Numbered from the stretch's first letter, positions 33,095 through 44,100 are shown. The stretch: 64,000 bases of DNA from Micrasema longulum (GCA_022494885.1 JAGVSM010001301.1:1-64000), one strand, 5' to 3'. Program-made: numbers and translations. The notes: a model not told the origin generated them from the letters alone.

Positions 33095-33266
33095 CAGGTT
33101 GCTATGTAACTCTTACCATTCATCCCATGGTTAAACATCCACGCTCCCTCAACTCTTCCATCTGTTTTTTTGTGTGAAGTGAAAGAGCTGAAACCTTTTT
33201 CATGTGGATAAGATTTATCGCGCTGCATCAATTTACCTACTAGGCAAGGGCTGAAAAATATTGTAG
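33095..33266 (+). mobile_element. Repeat D interior fragment
   Basis: ACCATTCATCCCATGG, ACATCCACGCTCCCTC, GTGAAAGAGCTGAAACC and TTTACCTACTAGGCAAGGGC match the interior of copy 4. It is truncated on both sides. Confidence 0.6.
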
Positions 33267-33329
33267 ATAATATGACGAAACCACAAACAAGACCGGGTTC
33301 GATTCCTAAATAATTTGAAAAGATAATAA

Positions 33330-33639
33330 TAAATGATCATTTCGGTTAGTCAAAATTTTTAAAGACAGGGATTACGTTTCATTCCCTAGCGAATAACTTC
33401 TTATTCGGGTTAACATATTACAACAGAGACAGTGAACATTTTAGAGAAGAAAATATGTTACTTCACAATAATCAACAGGTGGAAGAATTGAAAAATGAAT
33501 GTTACATAAGCAGAATGGTAAAGGTTGCACATTGTCTAAAGCGGTCACTTAAACCAACCAATGACATTGCATAAATACTGAAAATTTCTAGTCTACCATA
33601 TTCCTTTCTCTTAAATGTTAACATCTTTGTTGCAATATT
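33330..33639 (+). mobile_element. Repeat D copy 5, about 16-bp imperfect TSD
   Basis: Sense orientation: it starts with the degraded D start (AAATTTTTAAAGACAGGGAT), passes GTTAACATATTACAACAGAG and ends at TTAACATCTTTGTTGCAATATT, the fold-back complement of that segment. The flanks carry ATTTGAAAAGATAATA (33313-33328) and ATTTGAAAGAATAATA (33640-33655), an imperfect direct duplication. The frame on the minus strand here is not a gene. Confidence 0.65.
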
Positions 33640-33849
33640 ATTTGAAAGAATAATATTTATATATGTTGGGACTTGCAAGCTGACAAAAGGGTGAAACAGG
33701 AAAACAAACAAATAAAGGAATTCATTAAATTAAACTTGCGTAATTAAATATGAATAATGAATACAAAAACAAAAGAACGTCTTAAATATGAGAAACAACG
33801 TAATTTAGTACAATTTTATTCCTGGCCAAAAGTTGTTATTCTAATTCTT

Positions 33850-34040
33850 AAAATGGAAAATTCACGACTCAATATTGCTTCTTCAACACCAAGCATCACA
33901 ATATCGTTCTTCAGCTATTCATTTTCTGTTCAGTGACCAGACTATTTAATAAATTACCACAACATGTAAAAATGCATTTTCTTTTGATCTCAGTTAAGAA
34001 AGGCCTGACACGTTTTAATAAATCTTTACTTTAATTTAGC
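33850..34040 (+). pseudogene. LINE RT C-terminal tail fragment
   Basis: Plus strand, in one frame: RLFNKLPQHVKMHFLLISVK, then GLTRFNKSLL and a stop. This corresponds to the LWN.LP..I.......FK..L..L terminus of LINE RTs. Its UTR runs into unrecognised sequence. Confidence 0.5.
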
Positions 34041-34715
34041 ATCATTAAAAATCCAACTTCCCTTTTTTTCTGGATCCTCTTCCTGTCAATCAAAGTTCCT
34101 AGCCTGTAAAGGTTTGAAATTCGTCAACCGCAGTAGAAAAATTCCGATAGATTTAATCCTTAGACCGAGGAAACCACAAAAGGGGACAAAGGTGGCCATT
34201 TTTGTGGATAAGCTTGAACAAATAAGTTAGCACACTTCGTGCGTAATGATCTATGGACAGCCATAAAAAAAAATGTTTTAAGAGCATGTACAATCTTCAT
34301 GGTTATGCTCTTGAAAATCTACACTTAAAACGAGAAGCAAGACCACGGTATTGCTTAAAATTCAGTCTTTTGACCGGCATACGGAGTCTTGAACGGGCAA
34401 AAAATAGGCCCTCTTGTATTACATGAGTCTTTAATTTTTTATAAAACGAACTTCTAAATCTTTTGAAAGATATCCTATTTGCCTGTAGAATTTGGCTATA
34501 AAATGGTACTATAAGTATTATTTTATACTGTGATCAACGGCTGGTTTATCAACAATTGAAATTAGAATCCTAGAATATGGAAATTTGTGGTTCCGGCACT
34601 CGAAAAACTGAAGACGTAGATTTTCATGACAATTAAAAAAGTTTCAATATCTTGAACACTGACGATTTTTTACTGAGGTCACATGTACATATTCTGGTGA
34701 GTCATAAACTGGCAT
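34041..34715. other. No recognised feature
   Basis: No coding or shared repeat recognised. Confidence 0.4.
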
Positions 34716-34939
34716 ATACAGGATGACCAGTTGCAAGTTTCATATTTTCATCATAAATAACTTTTGAATGCAAATAGTGAAAAAGGGGTGGGGTGAGGCG
34801 TTGAAGTTGCAGGTACAGCGGATTTTTCATTTGCCATGGATTGATGGACAGTAGAGACGTGTTCGTTCGCTATCGAAGCGTACGTTACACGCAGTTTTGC
34901 GCTTACTGCGGTCAGACGTTAGATCTATAATCGTTAGCG

Positions 34940-35092
34940 CCTTCAATAAAGTTTATTCAGAATTGGGTAACCAGATTAAGAGCATCGGAAGCAACTGTCA
35001 ATAGATATTTCCAGGGTTCAGCTTCATTTGTTTCAACTGATGAAAACATCCAGCGTGTGAGAGATTCAGTGTTGTAAAATCCACATATATTT
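34940..35092 (+). pseudogene. Transposase N-terminal fragment (mariner-like)
   Basis: One plus-strand frame reads FIQNWVTRLRASEATVNRYF, then VSTDENIQRVRDSVL and a stop, then NPH. This matches the (I..WV..FR.TGSV......G.....T.ENI.RVR.SV..SP) linker between the two helix-turn-helix units of a mariner-like transposase of the insect type with an FR.TG signature. It would bind the terminal repeats. The downstream part is displaced by the LINE-F insert. Upstream helix-turn-helix residues are only weakly readable. Confidence 0.65.
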
Positions 35093-35094
35093 TT

Positions 35095-35710
35095 AATAAG
35101 GCGCTTGTCAATTTAAGAAATAGCATAATCAACATTGCTTGAAATAATGACAGAAATAACTAAAGGTTTATCCATTTACAACAAATATAAAGGTGGGCAT
35201 ATTGCCTTAAGGTTATTTCTTCCTACCTACACAAACCGTTCAGTTTGAAAAAAGTTACAAGTACATAGATATATTGAATCTTATGATTTGATATAAAATG
35301 AAAAACAAATATTTACTAAAATATATATAAACATGTATACAAAAAAATTAACACTATACTATGAAGCGAGGAAATGAGATGGGAAGGAAAGAAGAAGGAT
35401 AAAGAAGGATAAAGAAACACCTTAAATATTTAGAAAGTGACTTTCAATCTTGACTTAAATGTAAATAAAGAATGTGATCGAATTTGCGAAGATCAAAGAT
35501 ATAGCGGATATAAACATTCTGTTATCAAGTAATTGAGAGTTAGCATCAGAATAACATACATCTGCATAGTGAAGGAATGGAAGAAGTAAGCTCTGGACTA
35601 ATGTTTGCTTAATATTAATTGGCAAGAAATTATGCAATCTTTATGAGTGAGTGCAAACTGCTATAAAGTTTACAACTAACTTCGTTAACCTGATCGTGCC
35701 ACTCTAAATG
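35095..35710 (-). pseudogene. LINE-F copy nested in the mariner remnant
   Basis: On the minus strand: WHDQVNEV (about 35700), then CKLYSSLHSL, HNFLPINIKQTLVQSLLLPF and LHYADVCYSDANSQLLDN. This is the post-catalytic RT region (L..L..FLP...K..LVQSLILP...Y.DVCY.D....LL..L). Sequence towards 35340 carries YLHLSQD and the LINE-F purine-rich UTR. The left limit (about 35095) is approximate. It is broken by stops and is younger than the transposon it interrupts. Confidence 0.65.
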
Positions 35711-35726
35711 CTTATAAAATATAATA

Positions 35727-36265
35727 ACTAAGTTTTTGACTGAAGTCATGAATGGAATTTTATGCCGAAAAGATGTTAAATACTATTTTAAAGTGATGAA
35801 GGACATTTTCATATTAAATAAGAAAAATTTCCATCACTGGAGTCTACACAATCTAAGGAAAATACATAAACAGCCATTGCATAAACAGAAGGTATGGTTT
35901 GGTGCGCTATTTCAGGAAGAAGAATCATTGGTTCATATTTGCCAAGCGGTGACGAAAAATTCTGAGAGATTTTGTGAGGTGATCATTAGTTTTTTTTTTT
36001 AAAAACTTACAAGGAATTTCTATCTCAACAAAATAGCGCTAATGCACATACCTGTATGCATCTACGAATGCTGTAAGTGATTTGTTTTCAAGAAAAGTGA
36101 TCTATCAGTTTAGTGACATCTCCTGGTCAGCACGATACCCTGATCTAAGTTCATGTGACCTTTTTCTGTGGAGCTACCTCAAGAAGATTATTTTTCAAAA
36201 CCAACCTGCTGCCACTGAAGGACTGAAAAAAATATACTGACCGAAGTCGCAAGGATTTCGAGCAA
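35727..36265 (+). pseudogene. Transposase C-terminal part (mariner-like)
   Basis: The frame 35736-36002 reads LNKKNFHHWSLHNLRKIHKQ, then PLHKQKVWFGALF and VTKNSERFCEVIISFF: the NKQN.RYW...NP......PLH..KV.VWCG......VT...ERY..ML..FF region of mariner-like DDE/D transposases. After a frameshift, 36110-36230 gives DISWSARYPDLSSCDLFLWS and then YLKKII. The last catalytic carboxylate would be in PDLSSCD, and FLW.YLK is typical. The expected FSDE..F preceding NKQN is not intact. A stop follows at about 36235. Non-functional. Confidence 0.75.
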
Positions 36266-36414
36266 TCGTTGCCAATGAGTTTTTAAAAAATATTCTCGAA
36301 AGATTGGAAAAGTGCTTGCACCTTAAAGGTGGGAAAAGTTTGTCTTTTAAAAATAAGATTCGTATTCATATACTTCAAATGAAATTCTCACATTTTCACA
36401 CAAACACTCTGTAT

Positions 36415-36868
36415 CAGCCCTCGAAGGGAAGACATTGAGTTTTGGGACAGCCTATATGTTTAACAAAAAGGCGAGCGATTTTTCTAAAATTTGAAAACTT
36501 GTCATTCTGATACCATACATAACATATCGTAAAGTTAAATTAATTCTGAATTTCACGGTCGCACCTCCAAATCGATACGGCCACACGTGCGTATTTTACC
36601 ATTTTAATATTCTCACTAGAGAAGAGTTTCCAAATAGGTGTGGAAAATTCTCTTAAGCTTATTTTTCGTGATTGGTTTTATTGCATCGCATGTTGTATTT
36701 ATTTCCATATAAAAGATTTTTCCCGGTTATATTTTAGAAAGAAGCCTTAATATTTTCTTCTCAAGATTTTAATAAAAAAAGAACTTTTTTTCTTGCTACT
36801 TTTTGCATTTTTAATGTTTATTTTGCTAGTATAGTTACATTAATGTTTAGGGCATTAACTTTGTAATA
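36415..36868. other. No recognised feature
   Basis: Spacer between the mariner remnant and LINE-G; nothing seen. Confidence 0.4.
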
Positions 36869-37818
36869 TTTCTACAATATCTAGGCATTGTAATTGACAG
36901 AAATTTGCGATTGGAGACACAGGTTCAGTCCCTGGTATCTAGATTAAGAAAACTGTGTCATGTCTTTGGCTCACTCAGAAACATCCTGGACGTTAGCACT
37001 CTTAAAAATGTCTACTTTGCTCTTTTTCAATCGGTGGCGGTTTATAGCATAATTGGCTGGGGAGGTTGCTCGACAGTTATCATGAACCCCCTAATCAAGA
37101 CGCAAAAACTTATTCTTAGAGTTATGTTTCGGTGCCCTCCGACCTACCCATCTAAACCATTATTTCAATTGTTAAAAGTTCTTGATATTCGTCAAATCTA
37201 TATCAAGAATGTATTGACAATTTTCTGGTCAGACTACGGAAGGAGGTCCCAACTGCCAACAGAATGCCCGCACGAGGTTTTCGCGTAACCTAAATTTCTT
37301 AATACCGAGATCGCGTACAATGTTTGCTCGGAGACACTTTTCATATATAGCTCCAAGAGTGTTCAACGTCTTGGATGAACATATTAAGTTCTCCAAAACA
37401 ACGTCTATATTTAAGATGAAGATCCATAATTGGATTGTATCGAGGGGTAGATACCACTGTATGAGATTGCTTCGGGAATAAATGCATAACATCGCTGCTG
37501 TTTTCATTATTATCCATATACGTATATCGTATATGTGTATGTCATCACCGTCATACGTATTTTTATACAACTTTTGATTCCGTTTTCGACATGTATTATA
37601 AATTTTTATTATTTTTATTTTTTTATTATTATTTTGTAGATTGTTTTGATTATTTTGCATATTGTTTTGATTACCTGTATATTGTTTTAAAATGTAAATA
37701 AATATTTTTGATTTATATATCGAAGAGTCCCGACTTAACACGGAATTTTCTAACAAGTCGGGACATAAAAAAACAAACAATTGTGTATTTTGTGCATTAA
37801 ATAAATAAATGAATTCCC
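36869..37818 (+). pseudogene. LINE-G copy 2, best C-terminal copy
   Basis: Open frame 36905-37288, readable upstream as YLGIVIDRNLRLETQVQSLV, then LKNVYFALFQSVAVYSIIGW, GGCSTVIMNPLIKTQKLILR and VLDIRQIYIKNVLTIFWSD. These are the thumb and C-terminal blocks of a jockey-like RT (LG..ID..L......, ...VY.A...S...YGI..WG, ..Q...LR......., .YP...LF..L.VL.IRQ). A stop at 37286 and a frameshift precede RRHFSYIAPRVFNVLDEHIK. The 3' UTR has a perfect 10-bp hairpin (37727-37736 with 37755-37764) and an ATTAAATAAATAAATG end. The catalytic RT blocks are missing by 5' truncation. A long antisense frame across this region is a shadow. Confidence 0.85.
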
Positions 37819-38879
37819 TTTTAACCCGGGTATTCATTGAAATATGCACGAAATCAAAGATTTATGGACTCCGTAACTACGGAAATTAAAATATCTGCGA
37901 ATTTATTTTTTAATTACTGATTTCCCTAATTACGTCTATATTTTTTTTTGTTTGTGTTGGCAGTCAGAATTACAGAGAAAAGTTCGTTTTTATAACTAGT
38001 TACGGTTGGTTCGCTTGTTTTGAAGAGATTTGTTTTACCCTTCTTATTTTTAGAAATAGTAGAATCGTTGTAGGAAATCAAATTTCATTGAAATCTTTCC
38101 AAACAAACACATTCAGTTTCACTTCGCACCAAAGCGAGGCGAGGGTCAAAAAATTGACATCTGGAAGTTTCGTGCTACAGTTCTTTGCTGTGAGTGGCCT
38201 TTAAAAATTAAACTAATTTGATTGAATAAATATTAAATTCTAACCCTAACACATGTTTTATGAACTTTTTCGATTGATTATCATTTAAAGATTAAAAAAT
38301 GTCGATTTCTTTATCAAATAAAAACCCTATCTTTACATACAAGTATTTGTTGAAAAAAATATATTATTATAATTTATTTTTTTTATGTTGTGAATTTATT
38401 TATTATAAACCGAATTGAACCAACTAGGAAAAACCTAAAATTACTGTTCATTAATGAACTCATTTATTTTATATACGATGTAAGACAATAACAATAGTTT
38501 TATGCATTAAAAAAATGTACAAAAAACGCAAAGACAAACAAGTGCAATAAAAATGTAAATCAAAAATTATATTTATTTTTCATGTCTTCTTGAACCTGTA
38601 CTTGACACTATAAAATGGACAAGCTCAAAACATTGTTTTAAATAATATAGATAACATAAGCAATAGGCATCATAACATAACATAATGTTATAATTGTTTA
38701 TGTTTTCTTAACATAAAAAAAAAAACATCTAATTTTTTATTATTATTTTATCATTTATTTGTTTTTGGTTTGAGATTTTTTTTTGGGTATGAGTTGCATT
38801 TATTATTTACTTTGCTTATTTTCGGTTTATATTTCTAAATGTGGATTTTTTCTGATTTTAAGAAGCTTCTATTGTAAGA
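37819..38879. other. No recognised feature
   Basis: AT-rich, repeat-poor at this resolution; no gene seen. Confidence 0.4.
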
Positions 38880-39000
38880 AATTGCTAGTTGCAATAAGTT
38901 CGCCATTTAACAATGTACATATTTTTTTCGTATTTATCACATTGTGTATATTGTGGTAAAAAAAGATTTATTATTATTATTCAATAAATAATGATCCTAA
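38880..39000 (+). repeat. Probable LINE 3' terminus
   Basis: TTGCAATAAGTTCGCCATTT, AACAATGTACATA and a terminal TTATTATTATTATTCAATAAAT tract resemble the UTR and simple-repeat tail of jockey-like LINEs. The coding tail before it is too short to call. Confidence 0.35.
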
Positions 39001-39305
39001 TGTTTAAGGACAATGTTATTATTCCGACAGCAATTTAGAGATTATTTCTTGATAAATTTTCCCTGTTTAAATATTAAATTCGGATATTTAAGTGGACATT
39101 TCAAAAGATGGCGGTAATTACTTGCTTTCCTACGGGAAATGAATCCCATCCCTTTATTCATAAATCCTATATCTCCATACAAACACTTCGCAATCCCTCA
39201 GATATGTCCCGCATTTCCATGGATATATCCCGTAAACACCACTTGCTGCTGCTTTATGAGGAAATTCACTTTCCCGCATTAAATAAGGGTTCGGTCCCTA
39301 CGCAG

Positions 39306-39555
39306 TTTTAACACTTTGTATCCCGGAGCCGCGTAAACACGTGATTATATAACCAAGCGTTGTGTCCCGGTCCCATGTTTTCACGTGATTTACCAGCTGT
39401 TCAAAAAAGTGCGTTTTATGACATCTAGTGACTTTTATTGGTACTTTTTCGCTGCCGGTAAACTACGTAAAAACACGGGACCGGGACACAACATGTGATT
39501 ATTATATTATTATAATCACGTGCTTACACGGCTCCAGGATACAAAGCACAAAAAA
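39306..39555. mobile_element. Near-palindromic MITE-like element
   Basis: The left arm (AACACTTTGTATCCCGGAGC, AACACGTGATTATATAA, GTTGTGTCCCGGTCCC) pairs with the right arm (GGGACCGGGACACAAC, TTATAATCACGTG, GGCTCCAGGATACAAAGCA). The arms are about 90 bp each around a centre of about 70 bp, so most of the element would fold into one hairpin. No coding, single copy in this window. The open frame 39108-39311 just outside has no family signature. Confidence 0.65.
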
Positions 39556-39907
39556 AGGAGTGAGACGCTGTAGGTATATGTGCGAACATTGCAATGTGGC
39601 TCTCCATAAAGGCCAATGTTGGCAAAACTATTATACAAAAATAACTTATTAAATTGTTTCAAATAAATATGAGAAGTTAGAATTGATTTAAACTTATATT
39701 TTTTTAATTATGACACGTTTAAGAAACCCTTCACAAAGCATGAAATTTCACAAAAATGGGCCGGGCACCGGGTAAATTCGGCCGTAAAAAAATGTGTATT
39801 CGGCCGGTACTCAAAGTGTTGAAGCACATTTCTCTAAAGGCATTGTCTCGTGACCTGACACTGTTTTTACCAAAATCAGTTTTTCTTCATGTTTGAGTCG
39901 CGTCAAA
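39556..39907. other. No recognised feature
   Basis: Contains GGCCGGGCACCGGGTAAATT near 39758 and CGGCCG motifs, but no gene. Confidence 0.35.
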
Positions 39908-40172
39908 ATGTCATCATCATTTTCCTATCCGCACCCAGTGGTGCATAGGGTACTAAATTGTTATTCCAACAGCGGCGATTCTTGATCATTTTTGATACAT
40001 AGAAGGTGAGATTAATAATCTTATGCTTCAGATACCCGTCCAGAAGCTATGATGCATTACGGTGTAGAACCACATTTGAATTCAAAATTTCACATCCAAC
40101 CTGCCGGGAATTAAATCTAGGACCTCGAACATGAAAGGTGAACGTGCCAACCACTGCCACACAATCTTCCTC
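39908..40172 (-). mobile_element. SINE-A copy, nearly full
   Basis: Starts with the complement of the ATG-repeat tail (TCATCATCATTTTCCTATCC), then GTGGTGCATAGGGTACT and the body. The degraded head follows: AAATCTAGGACCTCGA and CGTGCCAACCACTGCCACAC on the plus strand. Substitutions in the B box make it transcriptionally doubtful. Confidence 0.8.
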
Positions 40173-40439
40173 TTCTCGGTTTCTTTTTTCAGTATGTTTA
40201 CCTAAGAGTAGCTATCGCGTTGAAAACACTTGTCTAGGGTTCTGATCATATTTCACACTCAGAACTTTATTCCATCCGCCCGCGAAATACTCAAACATAC
40301 GCTGAGCAAGTATAATGTCACTCACCATTATGGCCAAGCCCTAAACTTTGCCTAGAATGATAGTTTTTTTTAATGCCATAATAAGTTATCTTTGAATTTT
40401 ATATTTAAATATTGACATTGTACGAGTATTCTTGAAGAA

Positions 40440-41025
40440 ATTAAACTTTTCCATAAAAATAGAAATTTATTTATTTGACGGACTTATGCAGTCCATTTTA
40501 ACGATGAAAAATACATTTTTTATCATAAATACAGGCACTAACAAAATAAAATACAACTAAATATAATTAAAGCTAGGACAAAAAAAAAATTACTACCTCA
40601 AGACAAGATCCGGTCTATCTTAGTGATTTTTTGAATCTATAAAGATGTACGCCAAAAAAGTCCAGATCTTGTCTCGAGTTTACAATACGACACAATCGGG
40701 ACATTGGTGCATGCAAGCCATAGTTTGTGCTGTGTTGATCGAGGAACAGCACATTATTATTTCGCAACCGGTGGATGGAAACATTAAAAGCTATTTGTTC
40801 CAGTAACGATGGTTCAACAATCAAGCCATTCAGTAAATTGAACAAAAATATAGAGTCAATGTTATTTCTACGTTTTTGTAGACTTGAGATTTTTAACATT
40901 GACTCCATTTCTCCGTAAGTGTAGTCTCCCCTCTCGAGGCCAATAATCCATGTTACTTTTATTAGCAAACGATGTTGCACCGATTCGATATGATTTATCC
41001 GGCCTACATAGAAGGTAGACTAGAC
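40440..41025 (-). pseudogene. LINE-H 3' end (RT C-terminal domain)
   Basis: The minus-strand frame 40980-40618 (121 codons) reads SSLQKRRNNIDSIFLFNLLN, then GLIVEPSLLEQIAFNVSIHR, LRNNNVLFLDQHSTNYGLHA and PMSRLCRIVNSRQDLDFFGV. It is the RR...D...L..L.NG.ID...LL..I.F.VP....R....F.....T.Y....P..R........D.F end of a jockey/R1-like RT. It lacks the catalytic RT blocks and probably the true start. A UTR follows to a TTTATTTATTTGACGGAC tail at 40447. Similar pieces lie at 3080, 45240 and 55213. Confidence 0.75.
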
Positions 41026-41407
41026 CACGGAGGCTATTCTACAGAATCGATACAACAGTTTAAAAAGTAACTATTTAATGCATTTTTTTTAATGAATCAA
41101 TTTGATGCCTGTCAAAAATTATTAGATGCGTTACAACATTAAAGTTATGACGATGGTTTTTTTAAAAGCAGCTCTAATTTTTTAACGTTGTATTTCAATT
41201 TAATGGAAGGTGTTAACAAAAAGGCGGACTGTAATGGAAAAACGAATTTCAATCAGTTTTGTTAGAGGTTGGGAGTATTTGAATAAAGGATAGGAACATG
41301 GAACGGACACCTACCTTTGATACGATGTGAATTTTCTTCAATTTCGGGCACTGGATGATGAAATGCACTATGATATACGCAACTATTTATGATAACTATA
41401 GAACGAC
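41026..41407. other. No recognised feature
   Basis: Upstream of the LINE-H copy in its reading direction; no readable coding. Confidence 0.4.
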
Positions 41408-41620
41408 GCGTGACGATTCAAGAACTTTTATGCAATGTGATGTTTTGTCAAAAATGTTGTGTGTTTTGTTCCAAATCCAAATCCAAATCTTCTAATTTTG
41501 TGTTTCTTCTATCGTGGTGTTAGGTAAGTACCATTAAGGAAGGATGAAAGAAAAGTAATTGGCCAGGAATAATATCGATAAATGCTGTTATTTATTAAAC
41601 AGTAGGTACCTCAATACTAA
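41408..41620. repeat. Dispersed repeat I, copy 2
   Basis: Second copy of the repeat at 21121-21380. It has a small internal duplication (CCAAATCCAAATCCAAATC) at about 41472. Confidence 0.6.
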
Positions 41621-41937
41621 AAAACAAAAAAAATAAATGTACTGAATAAGTCCGTAAATAAATCAATGTACAAAATACATTAATTACACTGAAACATAAT
41701 GATGACATTTTGAGAATCTCTGTTCTCTTCCATTCAGTTAGATTAATCAAAATAAGTGAGTTTATTATTTAGGTTTGTCATCAAGAAAGAGGAAACATCA
41801 AATACGCGATGTCGCCTTCATATAACAGATGGCCTCTACTCGTAAATCACGTGTAACAGCACATTACAAAACTACTGTTTTATATTCGAGGCTGAAGTAG
41901 CGTCAAACATTCACGTCAAATTCTTATTGCGCGTCAA
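41621..41937. other. No recognised feature
   Basis: No gene or shared repeat seen. Confidence 0.4.
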
Positions 41938-42050
41938 AGTTGAATGTGGTCCCGCGGGTAGTGTTGCGGACTCACGGATCAGAGTTCCGAGGTTCAAACC
42001 CTACTCTACACTAACTTAATTTCCATTTTTCCATTTTCTAATACAGGTAA
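41938..42050 (+). mobile_element. SINE-B copy 5, 3'-truncated
   Basis: GAATGTGGTCCCGCGGGTAG, GGACTCACGGATCAGAGTTC and B box GGTTCAAACCCTAC; the body is cut after TTTTCTAATA. Confidence 0.75.
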
Positions 42051-42124
42051 ACGTCGTTTTGCTATCATCTTGATATGGTAAAAAATCAACCAAATTAACC
42101 AATATGAGCGATACCTATCGAATC

Positions 42125-42425
42125 TAGTTTTTTTTATTTTTTTTATTTGAAAATTTATTTATAAACCCTTACGGATTATTACATTCATATTACATAAAAT
42201 AATATATACATTTTTCATTTATACTCTGTTGTTCAAGATAATATTTTTTACATCTTTTGAAAAGTTTGTCTGAGTCTTTTGTTTAGTTTTGTCTGGTAGT
42301 TTATTGTATAATTTCAGTCCCTGGTTCATTAGTCTTGATTGTCCTTGTCTTGTTTTAGAAAGTTGTATATGGTATTTGTCTGATTAATCCTTCGCCTCTC
42401 GTTGGTTGCACACGTGTAGTGAATT
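42125..42425 (-). pseudogene. LINE 3' end with RT C-terminal tail
   Basis: Minus strand, one frame: MNQGLKLYNKLPDKTKQKTQ, then TNFSKDVKNIILNNRV and a stop at about 42220. This is the (G..LYN.LP..IK......F...LK..L) terminus of a non-LTR RT. Frameshifted upstream residues (CNQREAKD) extend it to about 42410. Tail AAATAAATTTT near 42150. Confidence 0.65.
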
Positions 42426-42825
42426 TAATAATTATTTTAAACTCCATTACGCACGCCAATGAAGTTTTAATTCTTCCTTTTTTTATATTGATATTTTTGT
42501 CCTTCAGAAAACGCCCGGCCTACCATCCCAACATGTCGGCTGCAAAGGAACCGCGAGAAGGAAAACACTTTTATTTTATTTCACAAACCAACGAGAATAT
42601 AAATGTCTCTCATTCATTCTTCTCATTACCATAATCTCTTCGTGTTCTTCCACTTCTCCCGGCTAACTTTATTATCCCTAACTCTGATTTCTTGCATTGA
42701 TCACTCTCGGGGGATTGTTGGTAAGAGAGTGCTACCAGCAACTCGACCTAGTTAGAAAAAATGACCTCTGGACAAAGATGTTTCAATCTGGAAATACGGT
42801 TTGAAGCAAAAACAACAATAATTAT
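42426..42825. other. No recognised feature
   Basis: The open frame 42419-42634 (71 codons) has no recognisable family. Confidence 0.4.
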
Positions 42826-44100
42826 CTAAATGTTATTAAATATTTGTATAAAACCACTTACCGACTTTTCTATGTCTACCGGTTCCGAGACCTAATCGTC
42901 AGGACACCAATTAAACCAACATGCAAAACCCACTATACACCTTCACCATAGTTGTTGCACATAAATATAAAACCAACACGACAAGCATATTAATAAGCAC
43001 ATGCACTGATTAAATTATGAAAATATTATATGTTGTTTCAGAAATAGTTGAAAAAAGGTAAAGGGGGTGGAAGAAGGGGGTGAGCTTAATAAGTTTAGGG
43101 TGACCATTACAGTGGAACATCGTTTAAAAGACTATATTGAAAGTTTATTTGATTATTGATCAAAGTAACATTATTTTTTAAAGCTTTCCTAATGTGAAAT
43201 ATTTCCATATTATTTACTTTTAACGCTTTATTATGTGTATGTAAGATTTAAACTCCTGTATTTTTATTAAGGTCATGATTTGAATTGATTAGGTGACGTA
43301 CACATAATAAAGGAAAGCTATAGAAAATAATGTTCCTTTGATCAATAATTTATTTATTTTATTTAATGCACAAAATACACAATTTTACATAGACACAATA
43401 AAATGTTTTTTTTATATTCCGTGTTAATTCGGGACTCTTCGATATATAAATCAACAATCAAAAATATTTATGTACATATTAAAACAATACACAGGTAATC
43501 AAAAAAAATATGCAAAATAATCAAAACAATATACAAAATAGTAATAGAAAAATAAAATTTATAATACATGTCGAAAATGGAATCAAAAGTTATATAATAA
43601 TACGTATGACAGTGATGACATACACATATACGATATACGTATATGGATAATAATGAAAACAGCAGCGATGTTATACATTTATTCTCGAAGCAATCTCATA
43701 CAGTGGTCTCTACCCCTCGAAAAAAAAATGATAAAACCAACTTTCAATATAGTCCTTTATACGATGTTCCACTGTAATAGTCACCCTATCAAACCTATTA
43801 AGCTCACCCCCTCCCTCCATCCTTTCTACCCTTTTTCAACTATTTCTCAAACAACAAAGAATATTTTCATAATTTAATCAGTGCACTTTGTCCTAACCAG
43901 TGCATGTGCTTTTTAAAATGCATGTCGTGTTGGTTTTTTATTGATGTGCAACAACTATGGTGAAGGTGTGTAGTGGGTTTTGCGTGTTGGTTTGCATGTT
44001 GGTTTTATTAGTATACTGACAAAGAGACGGGTACGTCTCGAAATCGGTAGACATAGAAAAGTCGGTTAGTGGTTATATGCATATATTTAATAACATTTAG
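42826..44100. mobile_element. Repeat J copy 1: large palindrome, Penelope-like
   Basis: The ends CTAAATGTTATTAAATA (42826) and its complement (ending 44100) begin arms that remain complementary almost to the centre (AAGCTTTCC and CTTTATTATGTGTA against TACACATAATAAAGGAAAGC near 43250-43320). The right arm holds a LINE-G insertion, so the original palindrome was about 0.9 kb. The right arm contains CTGACAAAGAGAC (44016-44028), GTCTCGAAA (44035-44043) and CGGTAGAC, resembling the end motif of Penelope-like elements. No coding. Confidence 0.65.
43352..43722 (-). mobile_element. LINE-G 3' end nested in repeat J
   Basis: It matches the LINE-G 3' UTR and last codons reversed (tail TTTATTTAATGCACAAAATA; upstream limit in the GTAGAGACCACTGTATGAG region). 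The hairpin is damaged: the AAGTCGGGAC half is partly deleted. It interrupts the right arm of the palindrome, so it is younger. Confidence 0.8.

Larger units (their letters stand above)
34716..36414 (+). mobile_element. Mariner-like DNA transposon remnant
   Basis: The outer ends ATACAGGATGACC (34716) and the complement of ATACAGAGTG (36405-36414) form short TIR-like termini. Inside are N-terminal and C-terminal parts of an IS630/Tc1/mariner-type transposase (annotated separately) interrupted by a minus-strand LINE-F at 35095-35710. Subtracting that insert leaves about 1.1 kb, a little short for the family, so internal deletions are likely. It is dead. Confidence 0.65.

Noticed and set aside
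37229..37849. 206-codon minus-strand open frame, the longest in the window
   Set aside because: It is antisense to LINE-G copy 2 and runs through its 3' UTR hairpin and AT-rich tail. The residues are low complexity (Asn, Ile, Tyr, Lys).
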